Source: Ganoderma boninense (Eukaryota; Basidiomycota; Agaricomycetes; Polyporales; Polyporaceae). From it: 64,000 nt of DNA. A program made the translations under genes and the position numbers. The stretch spans positions 2,344,138 through 2,408,137 of the forward strand of contig CM035310.1 of NCBI GenBank assembly GCA_002900995.3, given 5' to 3'. Positions 45,498-56,263 of the stretch are shown piece after piece (position 1 is the stretch's first letter; the number at the start of each line of letters is the position of its first letter). Below the pieces are notes generated by a model. It was given only the letters and a program-made list of their open reading frames with translations. It was not told the DNA's origin and ran no database searches.

Positions 45498-47209
45498 ATG
45501 CTAAGCTTTCTTGCATCGGTTTGGCCGGGTGCGCCTGAGGTAAGTAAGATCTGTCACACGATCCGTCCTCTGGGCTAATTAGTATCACGTTGGATAGCTC
45601 TCCCTGGGAAACGAGGATGTCCCCACGCGTCCTTTCTTCCAGTCAAGTGACTCAGACGGAGAGGAACTGAGAAGCTCAGAAACCATATATGCTGAGGACG
45701 ACCTACATGGTATGCCCGGCACAATGCCACAACGGGGATTAGGGCATAACTCCGGACGCCAGCCGGCCTCAAGAGATGCCCGGAAAGAGGACCTTTCCTC
45801 CTGTGGCTCCGCAGATACACTACTCTCGCCCTTGCAGCTTGTAGACGCACCTCGTTCTCCAAATCACCAACCCCCAAGTACACCTGCTGATATCGCACGA
45901 GATCCACAACATATGGATGCAGGCCCGTCGGCCAGCGGCACGATTATTCCCGCTTGCATGCCCCCCATCTCTTGCCCCAGCTCACCAAACGATCCTCCGG
46001 CGAGCCAGAACATACGGCGCGATGAGGAGTTGTGGTATCCAGATGGCAATATCATCCTCATCGCGAGAGAGATCGAATTCCGTCTGTACCAGGGTCCTCT
46101 CATGGAGCACTCACGCGTGTTCCAAGACATGCTGACGATGCCACAACCCCCACCGAGCGATTCTCAGCCATCCTCTGCGGCCTCCTCCGCATGTGTCACT
46201 ATTCACCTGGACGACTCCCCAGAAGACCTGCGCCACTTCCTCCGCGTGTTCGTAGGAAGGAGCTTTCTGTACGTCCTCCCCCTTCCGCCCCCCGCAGCTG
46301 CCTCTAACAACCCCTCCCACGCACAGCTACGGCGGGTTCCACCCGACCTACCACGAGATCTCGGCGTGCATCCGGCTCGCGGACAAGTACGAGTGCACGA
46401 TGCTCATGCAGCGCTCGCTCGAGTACCTCAAGCGCTACTTCCACGACAACTTCGACGCCTGGAAGGACGACGCCGCCGTCTTCGCCCCACCCAAGTTCCA
46501 GCGCGCGCACTGCATTGGGGTCGTCAACCTCGCGCGCCTCACCGGCCAGGACAAGATGCTCCCCGGGGCCCTCATGGCCTGCTGCCAGCTCGGCGCGGAG
46601 ATCGCGGACGGGTTCGCGCGCGAGGACGGCTCCGGGGCGTGCGAGACGCTCTCCGCCGCGGACCTCGCGCGGTGCTTCGTCGGCCGCGCGAAGCTCCTCG
46701 AGTGGAACGCGCGCGCGACGCTCCGCATCCTTCACCAGGAGGTGCACGCGGACTGCCGCCAGCCCGAGCAGTGCGGCGCGGTGCTGCTCCGGATGCTCCG
46801 CGCGCTCGAGGACAGCAGCGTGCTGTACAGCCTGCGGTGGGACTGGTCGTGGATGCCGTGGCTGGACAAGGAGGACCCGGAGCGCGAGCTGTGCGGGGCG
46901 TGCTACGGGATGCTGGGGAAGAACGGGCGGCAGAAGGAGCAGCAGCGGATCATCTTCGACCAGCTGCCGGCGCTGATGCAGGTGGAGGTGAAGCACTGGG
47001 GCAAGACGGACGAGGAGATCGCGCGTATCGAGGCGGAGGAGGCTGAGGCGGCAGCGGAAGCGGCAGCAGCGGCCGCCGCATCCGCGGACCAAGGACAGGA
47101 CCAGACGAATACCCATGGAGTCGTAAATGACAACGGAGATGACGACGAGGACTCCTCAGATAATGAAGACTCTGAATCGGATGATGAAGGTGACGATTCC
47201 GATGCCTAG
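45498..47209 (+). CDS. BTB/POZ domain protein B
   Basis: Exon 1 45498-45539 (MLSFLASVWPGAPE), exon 2 45598-46268, exon 3 46327-47209; all junctions keep phase. The N-terminus is disordered. The BTB domain begins DEELWYPDGNIILIAREIEF and RLYQGPLMEHSRVFQDMLTM, with the DDSPEDLRHFLRVF helix at its end. The helical C-terminal half follows: YHEISACIRLADKYECTMLM, CIGVVNLARLTGQDKMLPGA, and LARCFVGRAKLLEW. It ends with an alanine run and a strongly acidic tail rich in D, E and S. About 530 residues, with no lesion seen. Acidic tails of this type suggest a nuclear or scaffolding role, which is inference. Very high third-position GC in exon 3 produces long shadow frames on both strands. Confidence 0.9.
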
Positions 47210-47659
47210 CCGCGCATGTATACGCATACACCGGACGTCATCTACGATTACCACTGTATCAATACCCATGTAGTTGTATTTTAGAGTAGAAGAACTCCTT
47301 CGAAGGGGAGGTTATGGCGGAGATCACAGAGGACATGGAGAGGTGCCCACCGCCTCGGGGAGCGAAGCCTCGAGACCAGTCCTCGATGTTCGTGGGCTGG
47401 CAGCGAGACACAGTCGGGCACAACGACGTAGCATGCGCGAGGACAGATGGATAGATTGCGGGTAAGTAGTAGTGCTATGCTGTTGAGAGTATACTGAATT
47501 ACACTATGATAAGGGCTGATGCGAACGGTGTCGGGTGGGGTGGTGGGTGTTGAACCTCTAGCAATCCATGTCAGCGCGCTGGCTGGAAGCGTCGTCTGAG
47601 TGAGACAATGCAATGTTCCCGTGAGGTCATGCGACTCGTCAAGTATCGTAATTTTGAGG
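47210..47659. other. Convergent intergenic region
   Basis: 3' ends of BTB gene B (+) and OPI3 (-) meet here. No further gene seen. Confidence 0.4.
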
Positions 47660-48619
47660 CTATTGAGCCTTTTCGGATGCGGCCTTGTCTGCTGCTGCCT
47701 TGTTGGAGTATATCATGTCCGTAAAGGGGCCCTCGAAGCGAAGCGCGATCACGTAGACGATGTACACGTAGAGGGCGATCAGGAGGCCAGCGGGACGCTC
47801 GTACCTGCGCCTTCGTCAGTAAACCGGGTTTTACGTCAAGAAGCATCACGAATGATACCGCGCGCATACCATGCGCGATGCGCGTGGCAAAAAGGCGACG
47901 GAAGGAAGGGAAGGTGTAAGGGTACGGTTGACTCACCAAAGCGCGGTCGCGACGAAGGACATGGTGCTCCCGACGTACATGGGGTCGCGCAAGACGTTGA
48001 ATGGGAAACCCTCGACCCTGTGGTCCATGAGGATACCAAAGTAGTCCCCGAGGAACGTACCGGTTATACCCAAGGCCCAGTGCGAGGTCACCACGAAAAC
48101 CTGGCCAGTAGCGAAGAGCACGGCGGGGACGATGATATCAAAGGGCTCAGGAAGAAGCTTCAGCTTGGGCTGGTCTTGAAGTGCTTCACGGAATCTTTAT
48201 GGGAGTGGGCGAATGTATGTTGGAGGGGCTCGCGCAACGGTGAGGATAGAGAGGGACTTACAGGGCGTCGCGCACCATCCCCGCGGCGAAGATGGAGACC
48301 GCGAGGAAGTAGCAGCCATACCGCGCGTTCCCGCCAAATATTTGGGTTATCGTCTTGTTCCTGTACTCTGACGAGCGTCGACCGCGGTGAGTATATGCGC
48401 GATGCGGAAATGTCGGGATGATGACGCACCGTTGCGCGCGACAATATTCCAAGCCGTAGGGTTGAAGGCTATTGCCGCGGCGGAGATGAGGAGGGACCGC
48501 TGGGAGAAGTCGATGAGATTCGAGAGGTCCAGGGAGCTCGCCATGGCTGCCGAGAGTGGTCGCGTCGTCGTCTGCGTCGAGGAAGGAGACAAGGACGGGA
48601 CACGCATGTCGGCGCCCAT
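47660..48619 (-). CDS. OPI3: Phospholipid N-methyltransferase (OPI3-like)
   Basis: Catalyses the last two methylations from phosphatidyl-N-methylethanolamine to phosphatidylcholine (EC 2.1.1.71) in the ER membrane. Exons on the minus strand: LSNLIDFSQRSLLISAAAIA and NPTAWNIVARN; EYRNKTITQIFGGNARYGCY with FLAVSIFAAGMVRDAL; a third with PFDIIVPAVLFATGQVFVVT and the SAM/phospholipid signature GITGTFLGDYFGILMDHRVE and GFPFNVLRDPMYVGSTMSF; and a last exon ERPAGLLIALYVYIVYVIAL ending in AAADKAASEKAQ and TAG 47660-47662. Four hydrophobic segments fit the family. The start could be ATG 48619 or, more like other fungal Opi3, ATG 48544 (MASSLDLSNLIDFSQ). Intact housekeeping gene. Confidence 0.93.
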
Positions 48620-49936
48620 TTCCGTCCATTCCACGCGCCAGCCGTCGCTCGTTTGGCGCGCAATTGCAGCCCGCTGACTGGCTGAAGCCTGCTCGTCCTC
48701 CTATGTCCTCCTCGTCTGACGACTAGATGATGCTCAACTCAAGCTCCCACCCCGAACCCATCTGTCGGCGACAATGTGCACTTCCCGCCCTTCTTCATCT
48801 TGCTGCGACCATTGTTCGAAGCCTTTGGAGGATTCTGAAGTTCTGGCAACGAGCACAGCGGATTCAGACTCAGCGCCGCAGTGAATGGTCAGTGCCTTCA
48901 TGTGACTGCTCTATGACACGGCCCCTGTGCCCACTTCCTTTCCTGAACCGGCTGCTCGTGCTTATATACCCCGTACTCACTCCCATGCACCGGTGTTCAC
49001 TCTGTCACCCGTGGTCCCCACCCTTCAACCCGTTTCCTGCGGCGAAACACAGGCAAGAGCATCGCCCGACGCGCTCTAGGGCCACACGAGCACCTTCTAT
49101 GGGAAGGGAGGAGGACTAGGGTCGACACTAAAGGTCCCATTGGCTTGAACATCCCACCGTACGTAAACCGAACCATGCCCCTTGCAAACTTGCCTTATTC
49201 TTCGTCGGAAGCGTTGGCAACCCGTCAAGCACCCCACGTCTCGTCCGAGGCATAGCCCACCCGTACTTCGGTGTGACCTCCGGCAGTTCATCACCCAAGT
49301 AAGTCCGTGTATCTATTCAGGGATTCAACCCAAACACTTCGTGCATCTGGCTTCGAGTCCTCCACGCGTGGTCGCACATTCTTATGGAGGGATGCAAACA
49401 TATCCACCCGGAGCACATTGACCGTTGCCTATACCCGCGTCCTCGTGGGCAGGCTGCAGGTGTATGTACGGGTCCCACTAGGGCCAGGCACCTTCATGGC
49501 ATGCGACTATATGCATTTCCTCTAAAGCTCTCTTGAGCCTACAATGATGCGTCCAAATATTCGAAGGCGTGCGCAGGACCGCTACCTATGCGAATACCTG
49601 TAGCTGCTGTCATTCAGCGCATGGAGTGCCTTCGTATCGAGATAGTGTCAAGTCTGTAACTCGTCCTTGAGCTATGCCTTGCCAACCTCCCGCCGACGTA
49701 ACCATGACACACATCTTCTCTTCGCTGGTTCACTTTGGCGTCAACACGCGGCATTTGCACGGTCCCCGCGAACCTCGAACCACACGACGATCTAATGGTC
49801 CCATATATGCGCATGTACTGTGCGTCTCAACACCATTGCGTCGTTGGTTGACGTTGGAGATAATGTCCCTACCTTTCCTTGCTGCGGTAAAGTCCCGAAT
49901 GTTTATTCTGACGCATCGTGCTTCAGATACCACAAG
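48620..49936. other. Divergent intergenic region
   Basis: Promoters of OPI3 (-) and BTB gene C (+). A 130-codon ATG frame at 48727-49119 has no recognisable features. BTB gene C might have an unrecognised 5' exon here. Confidence 0.35.
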
Positions 49937-51006
49937 ATGAAACAAAGCCGGCCTGCATCTGCTTCGTCCTTTCACGGCAAGGAGTCGCTAAAGAAAGACG
50001 AAGAGTTCTGGTTCGAGGATGGCAACCTCATCCTCGTCACCGGAGATGTACAGTTTCGGGTTTACCAGGGCCCACTAATAGCCCACTCTCCAGTGTTCAA
50101 GGACATGCTGTCGTTACCGCAGCCTGCCGATGACCTGGCACACCGGGAGCGGCACGGGGATCAATCGTGCCCGACAGTACCTCTCACAGATTCTCCAGAA
50201 GACCTCAGGCACTTCCTACGGGTGTTCATGGCAGGAATATCGCTGACGACGATACGGTGTGTACTGCGTAATGTCTGTGTGGTCTTTCGAAGGTATATTG
50301 ACGTCCTTACAGGGCCGGCCCACACGACCCATCGTTCAACGAAGTCTCGGCGTGCGTACGTCTCGGACACAAGTATCAAGTCGACCACCTCGTCCAGCGC
50401 AACATGGACTTCCTCCGCAAGTACTACACAGACGACTTCGACGCCTGGTTCCCATCCAACTTCGTCCGGCCGCCCACCTTCAGGCCCATGCACGCGATCG
50501 CCGTCGTCAACCTCGCGCGGCTCACGAACCAGCCCACGATGCTCCCCACCGCGCTCATGGACTGCTGCACGCTCGGCGCGGAGATCGTCGGCGGGCTCGT
50601 GCGCGAGGACGGCACGCGCGAGACGCTCGCGGAGGACGACCTCGGGCGGTGCTTCGTCGGCCGGACGAAGATGGCGCAGGCGAGCGCGCGCATCGCGCAC
50701 CAGATGTTCCGGCAGACGGTCGCGTCGGCGTGCAAGCACCCGGCCTGCTGCCAGCGCGTGCTGCAGCGGCTGCTGAACGCGCTGGGCGACGCGCGCGACG
50801 AGGTCATCTCGTGCGTGGACTGGTACGCGTCGTGGATGGTATACGTGGACGGGCGCGACGAGGAGCGGGAGCTGTGCATACGGTGCTACAAGATGCTCGA
50901 GGGCGACAGGCCGAAGCGGCTCCAGCGGGAGGTGTGGATGAAGCTGCCGGAGATGATGGGCGTCGCGGTGAAGGGGTGGGGCACGAAGCCGAAACAGGAG
51001 GTGTAG
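49937..51006 (+). CDS. BTB/POZ domain protein C
   Basis: ATG 49937 (MKQSRPASASSFHGKESLKK) to TAG 51006, with a 56-nt intron 50257-50312; 338 residues. The BTB domain is DEEFWFEDGNLILVTGDVQF, RVYQGPLIAHSPVFKDMLSL and TDSPEDLRHFLRVFMAG. The C-terminal part is SACVRLGHKYQVDHLVQRNM, MHAIAVVNLARLTNQPTMLP, DLGRCFVGRTKMAQ, and VISCVDWYASWM, ending KLPEMMGVAVKGWGTKPKQE. It is the shortest intact member, without the long disordered N-terminus of A and B. A HET-domain remnant lies 40 bp downstream on the opposite strand. Confidence 0.9.
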
Positions 51007-51045
51007 CTCATGGCGCACCGACATTACTCTCGAGCTACCCATGTT

Positions 51046-51270
51046 CTATGTAATATTAGTGTACAACGTATTTACGGGAATATCGCGACTGTCCGCAGAG
51101 GATCGGATCGAAGAGTTGAGAGTCTTGTGGCTGCTGTCTGCAAGTGTGACGAGCAACCTCTCCGGATTGTAGCTGCACTGTTCGGGGGAGAGCTTCATGA
51201 TCTCTTCTTGGAGTCTCCGGAAGGCTCGCTCACCACCTTCTCCATATAGAGTGGGGAGCTGGTAGGACAC
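51046..51270 (-). pseudogene. HET-domain gene remnant
   Basis: A 74-codon minus-strand frame fuses two distant parts of a HET gene 2-like protein. LYGEGGERAFRRLQEEIMK (end of the HET domain, about residue 230 of HET gene 2) is followed at once by EQCSYNPERLLVTLADSS (HET gene 2: EQCSFNPERLIVTLTDDS, near its C-terminus). A deletion of more than 300 codons explains this. It is tail to tail with BTB gene C. Confidence 0.88.
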
Positions 51271-52158
51271 AGGACAAGCTCTGGCGATTGCGCGACTTAC
51301 CAGCTGCCTGGTGGTCAGGTAACGTACTTTCTAAATTCCCAGAACAATGAGAAGTAGATGTTTCCACAGCAGCGGAAATGCTAGATGATGAGATTCGAAT
51401 AGATAATATGAAGCTTAAGGCTCAGAGTACTACTTAGTGATCAATGTCATGAGGACGCCATTGGTGTTTTCATGGAGACTCCCACGATCAAGTGCCAGCA
51501 TAAACGCGACTGAAAGAACTAAGCCCGTCGTCAATAAACTGAGCTTACTCCCTGTTGACGCCCACTAACACCCCTTATTACTAGATCCCGCACATCGACT
51601 CACCTTTGACCGGTGACCTCTCCACGAGTACATCAAGATTTTGACACTTCATGCCGGTATGTACGACAGCACATGGACTCGATTTTATCCTGTATTTTGA
51701 CCCACAAAAGGATTCACCTGCCAGTATTCACGTCACGAGGTCTTGGATGATTCCCGACCGGAGACCAACGCGATAGTTGCGTTCCGAGCACAACGCAAAT
51801 CTCCCGGTCGGCGTCCGGATTACTGACAAAATTGCATTATAGAAACGTGAACTAACACCCGCGGGGCTCCGTCCTCCGAGCACCACTGATCGGGGAACTT
51901 TGAGTCTTCGATCGACTATTTTCGTGGACATCGTCCACACGGTCGACCAGGTGAGTGTATTTATCATAAAAAGTTCAATGCCGGCCTAAAGGAAAGCTTA
52001 GTTATACGCTCCCAGGGGTGGCCATGGGAGAGATCCAAAGCCTACTTAAGCGGCCGGAGTCCTTGTAATCGATTCCTTCCCCATCTCTTCCTACTGGAGC
52101 ACACATCGCCTGCGTCTCGTTTATTTGTTGGCATCCTATCCTCTCATAATCGTTCGCC
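51271..52158. other. Intergenic, no gene
   Basis: Promoter side of the second aldo-keto reductase. Nothing recognised apart from pyrimidine-rich sequence just before ATG 52159. Confidence 0.4.
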
Positions 52159-53976
52159 ATGTCTCCCAAGATGCCTTATGGTAAGCTTGTCAGCATCGTT
52201 TTTTCCGAGCCCTAATCTTGTCCATATTGTTTGACATTCAGTCCGCCTCGGCAATTCGGGTCTCAAGGTTTCGAAGATTATCTTGGGCTGCATGTCCTAC
52301 GGAACGCCAGAGTGGCAAGATTGGGTGCTGCCAGAGGAAGAGGCTATCAAGCATATCAAGTTCGCGTGAGTACTAGTGTCTTCACCCAGCATCTAGAGCG
52401 TCGTCTGCGTGGCGAGTTGTTCATTTCCTGCTGTCCCAGTTATGACCACGGCATACAGACGTTCGACACTGCAGACGTACGAGCTACATTTCGTCCATCG
52501 CATCCCTCAGATCTTATTTGTACGTCCGTAGGCATACTCTAACGGCCTGTCCGAGGTCGTCCTCGGAAAGGCTATCAAGCAGCTCGGTCTCCCTCGAGAC
52601 GAGCTCGTCATCATGACTAAGGTCGGCACCAATTCCCCTCGATATGTCAGCTGAGTCCACGCACTGACGCCGTTCGAAGCTCTACTTTGCAGTATCTAAG
52701 GATCAGTCAAACGTTTGGGTCAGCGGAGCACAAGCGGAGAATCTGGGTTTCCTGAACCAGAAGGGTCTTAACCGCAAGGTTCGATGCTAGATCCCCTGGT
52801 CCATCGATTTCGCTGACTCCGCCCTATAGCACATCTTCGACTCCGTCAAAGGCAGCTTGGAGCGTTTGCAACTTGATCATATCGACGTACTTCAATGTGG
52901 GACAAGATGTCATTTAGGCGCATTCCATCGCTGAGTCATGATATTCTTCAGGCCATCGTTTCGATTACGATACGCCTATCGCAGAGACGGTCAGTGCGGG
53001 AATGGCCTCCCTTATCTAACTGGCTGACTGAATAGAATTCAGATGCAAGCTCTTCATGACGTAGTCAAAGCCGGATACGTTCGGTATATTGGCATGAGCT
53101 CGTGCTGGGCTTATCAATGTATGTTTCGATTCCTTCGAAGCAACAAGGCTCCGCGCTCATTTCTCTCTGGCCCAAAGTCTCTGCGATGCAAAGTGCGACA
53201 CCATTCCACGGTGTTAGAGATTCCGACATTTCTCATGCATCCCCCATATTCGACAGACTACGCAATCACCCACAACCTCACTCCGTTCATTTCCATGCAA
53301 AACCATTACAACTTGCTCTATCGCGAGGAGGAGCGCGAGATGTTCCCGACTCTCAAGGTATGTACCACGTTCGTTTATCCCGACGTTCATCATTTCTGAC
53401 TGAGCAACTCTCAGCAATTCAACGTGGGCGCGACCCCGTGGTCCCCACTGGGCCGAGGCCTGCTTACTCGTCCCCTTGCAGTTGACACTATCAGAAAGAA
53501 GACAGATGGGTGAGATCACTGCTATCTCAATGTGTTTTCGTCGCAGTTCAGCTCAATGTATGTTTTCAGGTTTATCGGGGCGTACAACATTCCCTTCCTT
53601 CCCGCCCTGCTTGAAAGGTACGTGTCGTCATTCCTTCCACGACGGGTGGGACGAACAGCTGCTGATCTAGATTTGTAGGGTTGAGGAGCTTGCGAAAAGG
53701 AAGGGCGTGAGCATGGCGCAGATTTCGGCGGCGTGGATCCTGGCCAAGCCTGGCGTCACCGCGCCTATTGTCGGGACGACGAGCCTCAAGAACCTCGAGG
53801 AGATTCTCGGTGCGTCCCCAATTCCACCTGTCTCGGAGCATCTCGATGCATGCACCCTGAACAAGAGTTCTAATGTGTGTGTACTGGCAGATGCACTCGA
53901 CATCAAGCTCACGGAGGACGAGATGAAGTATCTGGAGGAGCCGTACAAACCCTTGAATGTCCTGGGGCATGCATGA
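52159..53976 (+). CDS. Aldo-keto reductase 2
   Basis: Paralogue of the AKR pair at 40.5 kb with the same intron positions. Exon 1 is 52159-52180 (MSPKMPY), exon 2 52242-52365 (GNSGLKVSKIILGCMSYGTP), then YDHGIQTFDTAD, AYSNGLSEVVLGKAIKQLGL with VIMTK, and LYFAVSKDQSNVWVSG. Next come HIFDSVKGSLERLQLDHIDV, CHRFDYDTPIAET, MQALHDVVKAGYVRYIGMSS, and NYAITHNLTPF with SMQNHYNLLYREEEREM. The C-terminal exons carry KRKGVSMAQISAAWILAKPG and APIVGTTSLKNLEEILG, ending PLNVLGHA at TGA 53976. Active-site D, Y, K and H are present and no frame lesion was found. It is probably the only functional AKR in the window. The reaction is NADPH-linked carbonyl or aryl-aldehyde reduction by family, substrate unknown. 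Confidence 0.9.
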
Positions 53977-54645
53977 CGCGTTCTCAGCTACAGTTCACAG
54001 CGTGTGCTATAAGCGGCTGTTGACATTCTTTTCACGAACCTGTTGGGCCTTATACTGCCTGTATCCTATAGCACATTGAAAGTGCTTGGTGAATCCGGTT
54101 GAAGCTGCGGTATTGACTTGTACTAGTTCTGTTAACTGGTGGCCTGCAGTGCTCGGTCCCTTCTAGTTCTACTTACGCATTATTGATACCCGGCCCGTGG
54201 CTCTTAGGGCATTGCGGACCGCACGGCCCGAATGCGGTAATGTCGGTTCGAATCCGTTCAAGTTGCAAGTTGAAGTAGGTTGAAGTTGTCCTCTTTCCGC
54301 GGTTTGCTCTCGATCCCTCTCCGACACTTAACAAGCAAAGGTACGATCAAGGCGAGCCGCTAGCACCTCCTGCGTACTAGCAGACATGCCAGCGCGCGAG
54401 GAGATTTGAGTCACGGTTTAGCCTGAATTTCGGTCCGATTTGGAAGAGAATTTATCCAGGAAACTCATTGAACTCGCCTCAGACCCCAAACATGCCCTCC
54501 GAGTCGGTGAATTGTTTCGTATGCTCAAGCTCACACATCAAAACTCAGCTAAATCCGTCACTGGGTGTAGGAATACCGATCAACGCCTACGACACGCAGA
54601 GACAAACGCAACACTGCGCTCTCCGTAGGCTCAAAAACGAAAGCT
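53977..54645. other. Intergenic; start exon of BTB gene D unresolved
   Basis: Holds the tRNA-like box A/box B stretch listed separately. The reading frame of BTB gene D is open upstream of 54646 but has no ATG, so a first exon should lie in this interval. Confidence 0.35.
54190..54262 (+). other. tRNA-like RNA polymerase III boxes (decayed tRNA or SINE?)
   Basis: TGGCTCTTAGGG (54198-54209) resembles a box A, and GGTTCGAATCC (54245-54255) is a perfect box B. Their 47-nt spacing is close to that in a tRNA gene. The flanking sequences do not form an acceptor stem (CGGCCCG against CAAGTTG), so it is not a functional tRNA. A tRNA pseudogene, a tRNA-derived SINE head, or chance remain possible. 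Confidence 0.35.
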
Positions 54646-55869
54646 GTGGGATCCGTTCCGTCGAGCCAAATCCAGACAAGGGACATAAGCGATTCTGTCG
54701 ATCAGCTCATCAACAGACTCGAGCAGAAAGACCCGGATGTGGATACGCCAGGAGCCAGCTCGTCTCAGCAGAGTAGTACACCTCTGGGGCCGAGCGACGG
54801 CGGATCCACCGCTATCCCAGGGCAAACACTACAACGCGATCAGGAACTATGGTTTGACGACGGGAATCTGGTGCTCGTCGCCAGTGGGGTTCACTTTTGC
54901 GTATACAAGGGGCTCCTCACGTCGCAATCCGCCGTTTTCAAAGACATGCTTTCGCTTCCCCAACCCAGTGACCACGATGCAGTCGAGCCGCATGACGACT
55001 CTTCCCCGAGCCGCGCATCCGTGCATCTCTCCGACTCCCCAGAAGATCTCCGCCATTTCCTGCGAGCCTTCACCAATGGGAAACTGCGGTATGCCACCAA
55101 CATCTTTCAAACATAAAACCGTCGCTAACCATCAACACAGGGACGGGCCCGGCTTCGATGAGGTCTCCGCCTGCATCCGACTGGGCCACAAATACCAGTG
55201 CGATGCCCTCGTCCAGAGCTACATCGGCTACCTCAAGAAGTACTACGTCGACAACTTTGACTCCTGGTGGGACGTCACCACCTTCGACCCACCTGGCTTC
55301 CGGCCCATCCACCGCATCGGCACGGTAAACCTCGCCCGGCTCACCGGCACCGCTCGCTGCTCCCCGTCGCGCTCATGGCATGCTGCAAGCTGGGCGCGGA
55401 GCTCGGCGACGGCTTCGCGCGCCAGGACGGGACGCTCGAGACGCTCGCATACGCGGACGTCGTGCGGTGCTTCGTCGGGAAGGCGCGGCTGACGGAGGCG
55501 AGCTTCGTCGCCGTGCACCGGATGTTCCGCGATGTCGTCGCGGGCGGCTGCAAGCACCCCGCCGCGTGCAAGGGCGTGCTGCAGCGGCTGCTGCAGCACG
55601 TCGTCGAGAACGCGGAGCTCATGGAGGACATCCGCGCGCTGCACTTCGACGACGCGAAGACGGGGTACGTCGATGCGGTCGACACCGCGCGGGCGCTGTG
55701 CGCGCGGTGCTACGAGATGGTGGGCGAGGCGGGAAGGCAGGACGAGCAGCGTAGGGACATCTTCCGGCGGCTCCCGGAGATGATGGGCGTCGAGGTCGAG
55801 AACTGGGATGCGAGTGGGGACACCAGTGAAGATGGAGATGTAAAATCGGAATCGGAAGTTTCGTTGTGA
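54646..55869 (+). pseudogene. BTB/POZ domain protein D, frameshifted
   Basis: The BTB exon reads DQELWFDDGNLVLVASGVHF, CVYKGLLTSQSAVFKDMLSL and SDSPEDLRHFLRAF. An intron of about 50 nt (donor after CTGCG near 55089, acceptor at 55140) leads to GPGFDEVSACIRLGHKYQCD and HRIGTVNLARLTGTAR. At about 55357 (CGCTCGCTGCTCCCC) one base is missing relative to the paralogues; the next frame continues LLPVALMACCKLGAELGDGF, YADVVRCFVGKARLTEA, and RRLPEMMGVEVENWD, ending with an acidic tail at TGA 55869. The domains are otherwise complete. The N-terminus lacks an ATG in this exon. It may be a young pseudogene or hold a sequence error. Confidence 0.8.
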
Positions 55870-56263
55870 AAGTGGTGATGACGCGGTGCTTGGTACGTAT
55901 CATTTCGCCGCCCTGCCATGATACTGTTTATGATGGTACTTAACCTGGTCTCATCCACATTGAGGGCTCGTTTTGGACTCCCACATCTTCTGTTCGCTGC
56001 AGATCCGGACCATTCGCAATGGATGTTTGTGGGAAGGGTTTCCACGTGATGCTCGTTCGGGGCGCCGACGCTTCCCAGGACGTTTAATGCGTAGCCAACC
56101 ATCTCTTGATATCAGTCAGATATCACCATCAAGCACCTGCACCACAGTCTGACCTCTCCTCGTCCAAAATCTCCTCGAACCCTTTTCAAAGGGCGACGGT
56201 CTTCTTCCAGCTTTCCTTCTCCACGTCTCAACCTACCTGGCTAACCTAGTCGTGCATAAAAAT
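55870..56263. other. Intergenic, promoter of F-box gene 1
   Basis: No gene. The last 150 bp are rich in pyrimidine runs ahead of ATG 56264. Confidence 0.4.

Noticed and set aside
46304..47116. 270-codon minus-strand frame overlapping BTB gene B
   Set aside because: It is a shadow caused by very high third-position GC in the BTB exon; composition is low-complexity R/L/H-rich and the sense strand has clear homology between paralogues.
48727..49119. 130-codon ATG frame as a gene
   Set aside because: No motifs or splice support; cysteine/proline/arginine-rich random-looking composition in a divergent promoter region.
50161..51042. 293-codon minus-strand frame over BTB gene C
   Set aside because: Same explanation: an antisense shadow of a GC-rich coding exon, with no family features.
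54190..54262. Functional tRNA gene
   Set aside because: Box B is perfect, but acceptor and T stems do not pair.
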